Shown: positions 63,248-64,000 of the stretch, one piece after another
How the letters are laid out: every line of letters starts with the position of its first letter
Position numbering within the stretch: position 1 is the stretch's first letter
Source: Cyanobacteria bacterium UBA2566
GTDB lineage: Bacteria > Cyanobacteriota > Cyanobacteriia > Cyanobacteriales > Desertifilaceae
Direction of reading: 5' to 3'
Assembly: GCA_002340255.1 (NCBI GenBank)
Contig: DDLS01000046.1
Location: forward strand, 1 to 64,000
DNA length: 64,000 nucleotides
Position numbers and translations under genes: made by a program
Notes under the pieces: model-generated
The model's input: only the letters and a program-made list of their open reading frames with translations
Told to the model about the DNA's origin: nothing
Database searches by the model: none

Positions 63248-64000
63248 ATGGCTCAGGAACAGGAAAACTTAGACCGGATTATGGGGTATTTCCTAGAGGA
63301 AGCCAAAGACAATCTCACCATTATTGAGCAGGGATTGTTGAATTTAGGAACCACAGTCCAGGATTCAGAACTGATGGATGAGATTTATCGGGCGGCTCAT
63401 TCCATTAAAGGTGGATCTGCCATGTTGGGAGCGAGCAGTATTAGAAAAACCTCCCATAAGTTAGAGGATTATTTCCAAATTCTCAAAGAACGCCCCCCTA
63501 AAATTAGCCCTAAATTAGAATCCTTACTGCTACAGGTCTTGGATGGATTGACTGTATTAGTAGAAAATTTAGAACAAAGTGAGTCAGAGGAGTTAACCAC
63601 TCGCAAGAATGCAGAAGTTAAGCAATCTTTGACTCCCTGCTTTGAAACCTTGGATCGGATGATGCAGGTTGAGAAAAATGGAGCCGATCCTCAAGCAGAA
63701 GAATCTACAGCCGAGATCGCTCCCTTGCCTTCTAGACCAAATAGCGCTGTGGTTGAACGTCGCTCCTCCAATCTCCCCGATCCAGAAGAGAGTGCCAAAC
63801 ATTTGGTATTTCAGAGTGATGTGCCCACCCAATTACGGCAAATGCTACAAGGGTTTAAGCAACCCGATACAGCAGACAGTCGACAACAGTTAACCCAAAT
63901 CTGTATCAGTTTAACGCAAGCTGGGGAAAACTTTAACCTTTCGACCTGGGTAGACTTAGTAAAATTAGCTCAAGGGGCGATCGCCAACCGAGATAATTTC
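63248..64000 (+). CDS. pilL: CheA-type histidine kinase PilL (5' part, cut by window end)
   Basis: The open frame from the ATG at 63248 reaches the window end without a stop (251 codons). It starts AQEQENLDRIMGYFLEEAKDNL and carries a histidine phosphotransfer domain with His51 (AAHSIKGGSAMLG). An acidic/Ser-rich linker follows. The frame continues past the window; P3, kinase, CheW-like and receiver domains are expected in the rest. A ribosome site GGGGGAG precedes the ATG. It completes the order receiver-receiver-CheW-MCP-CheA of the pil/hmp locus. Confidence 0.92.
   Translation, partial: MAQEQENLDRIMGYFLEEAKDNLTIIEQGLLNLGTTVQDSELMDEIYRAAHSIKGGSAMLGASSIRKTSHKLEDYFQILKERPPKISPKLESLLLQVLDGLTVLVENLEQSESEELTTRKNAEVKQSLTPCFETLDRMMQVEKNGADPQAEESTAEIAPLPSRPNSAVVERRSSNLPDPEESAKHLVFQSDVPTQLRQMLQGFKQPDTADSRQQLTQICISLTQAGENFNLSTWVDLVKLAQGAIANRDNF

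Noticed and set aside
1..64000. CRISPR arrays, tRNA and rRNA genes
   Set aside because: No repeat-spacer pattern and no tRNA or rRNA signatures found by reading both strands; only short tandem and inverted repeats are present.

Overview
The window is chromosomal DNA from a cyanobacterium, most likely a filamentous, motile, phycobilisome-bearing one. The evidence is a high density of the HIP1 octamer GCGATCGC, cytochrome b6f genes petB and petD divergent from ctpA (D1 processing), nblA (phycobilisome degradation), tetrapyrrole-free multi-PAS hybrid kinases, CCCTATT-type short tandem repeats, and a type IV pilus chemotaxis locus led by an hmpF-like coiled-coil gene. I cannot fix the genus from sequence alone.

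Layout. Bases 1-9006: core and regulatory genes (ABC1/UbiB-like kinase, PP2C phosphatase, nblA, universal stress protein, Ser/Thr kinase, anmK, ktrA). Bases 9007-21718: an accessory island of about 12.7 kb, described below. Bases 21719-31667: ktrB, an oligopeptide-type ABC ATPase, a TPR protein, a frameshifted nuclease-like pseudogene, petD-petB, ctpA, a pentapeptide-repeat protein and a TRAP-type binding protein. Bases 31921-42592: ROK glucokinase, a repeat-expanded pilQ secretin, a ProX-like binding protein, a DUF255 thioredoxin-fold protein and a TPR-CHAT protein. Bases 42802-54665: five consecutive signalling genes (hybrid kinase, REC-GGDEF-EAL, kinase, hybrid kinase, REC-kinase). Bases 55416-64000: hmpF and then pilG-pilH-pilI-pilJ-pilL, the last cut by the window end.

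The most interesting region is the island. A 54-codon gene at 14723-14887 encodes a peptide with the lasso-peptide leader signature YxxPxLxxxGx5T, a Gly/Asp-rich core and a C-terminal Ser. It sits directly between an asparagine-synthetase-like lasso cyclase that lacks the glutaminase Cys and an HPr-kinase-like protein, and the same cluster has a PF14907-type nucleotidyltransferase, an ABC exporter, a 2OG-Fe(II) oxygenase, a SAM methyltransferase, a cytochrome P450 and four unrecognised small or medium proteins in an overlapping operon. No recognisable B1 (RRE) or B2 (leader protease) gene is present in the window. The cluster therefore looks like a heavily tailored, probably phosphorylated lasso peptide system that takes its leader-processing functions from elsewhere or from an unrecognised protein. 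At its right edge are a Nif11-type peptide gene, a second kinase gene truncated and joined to a headless sugar-epimerase gene, and a 138-bp MITE-like element. The island lies between ktrB and ktrA, which are in the same orientation on either side, so it may have interrupted a ktrBA potassium-uptake operon.
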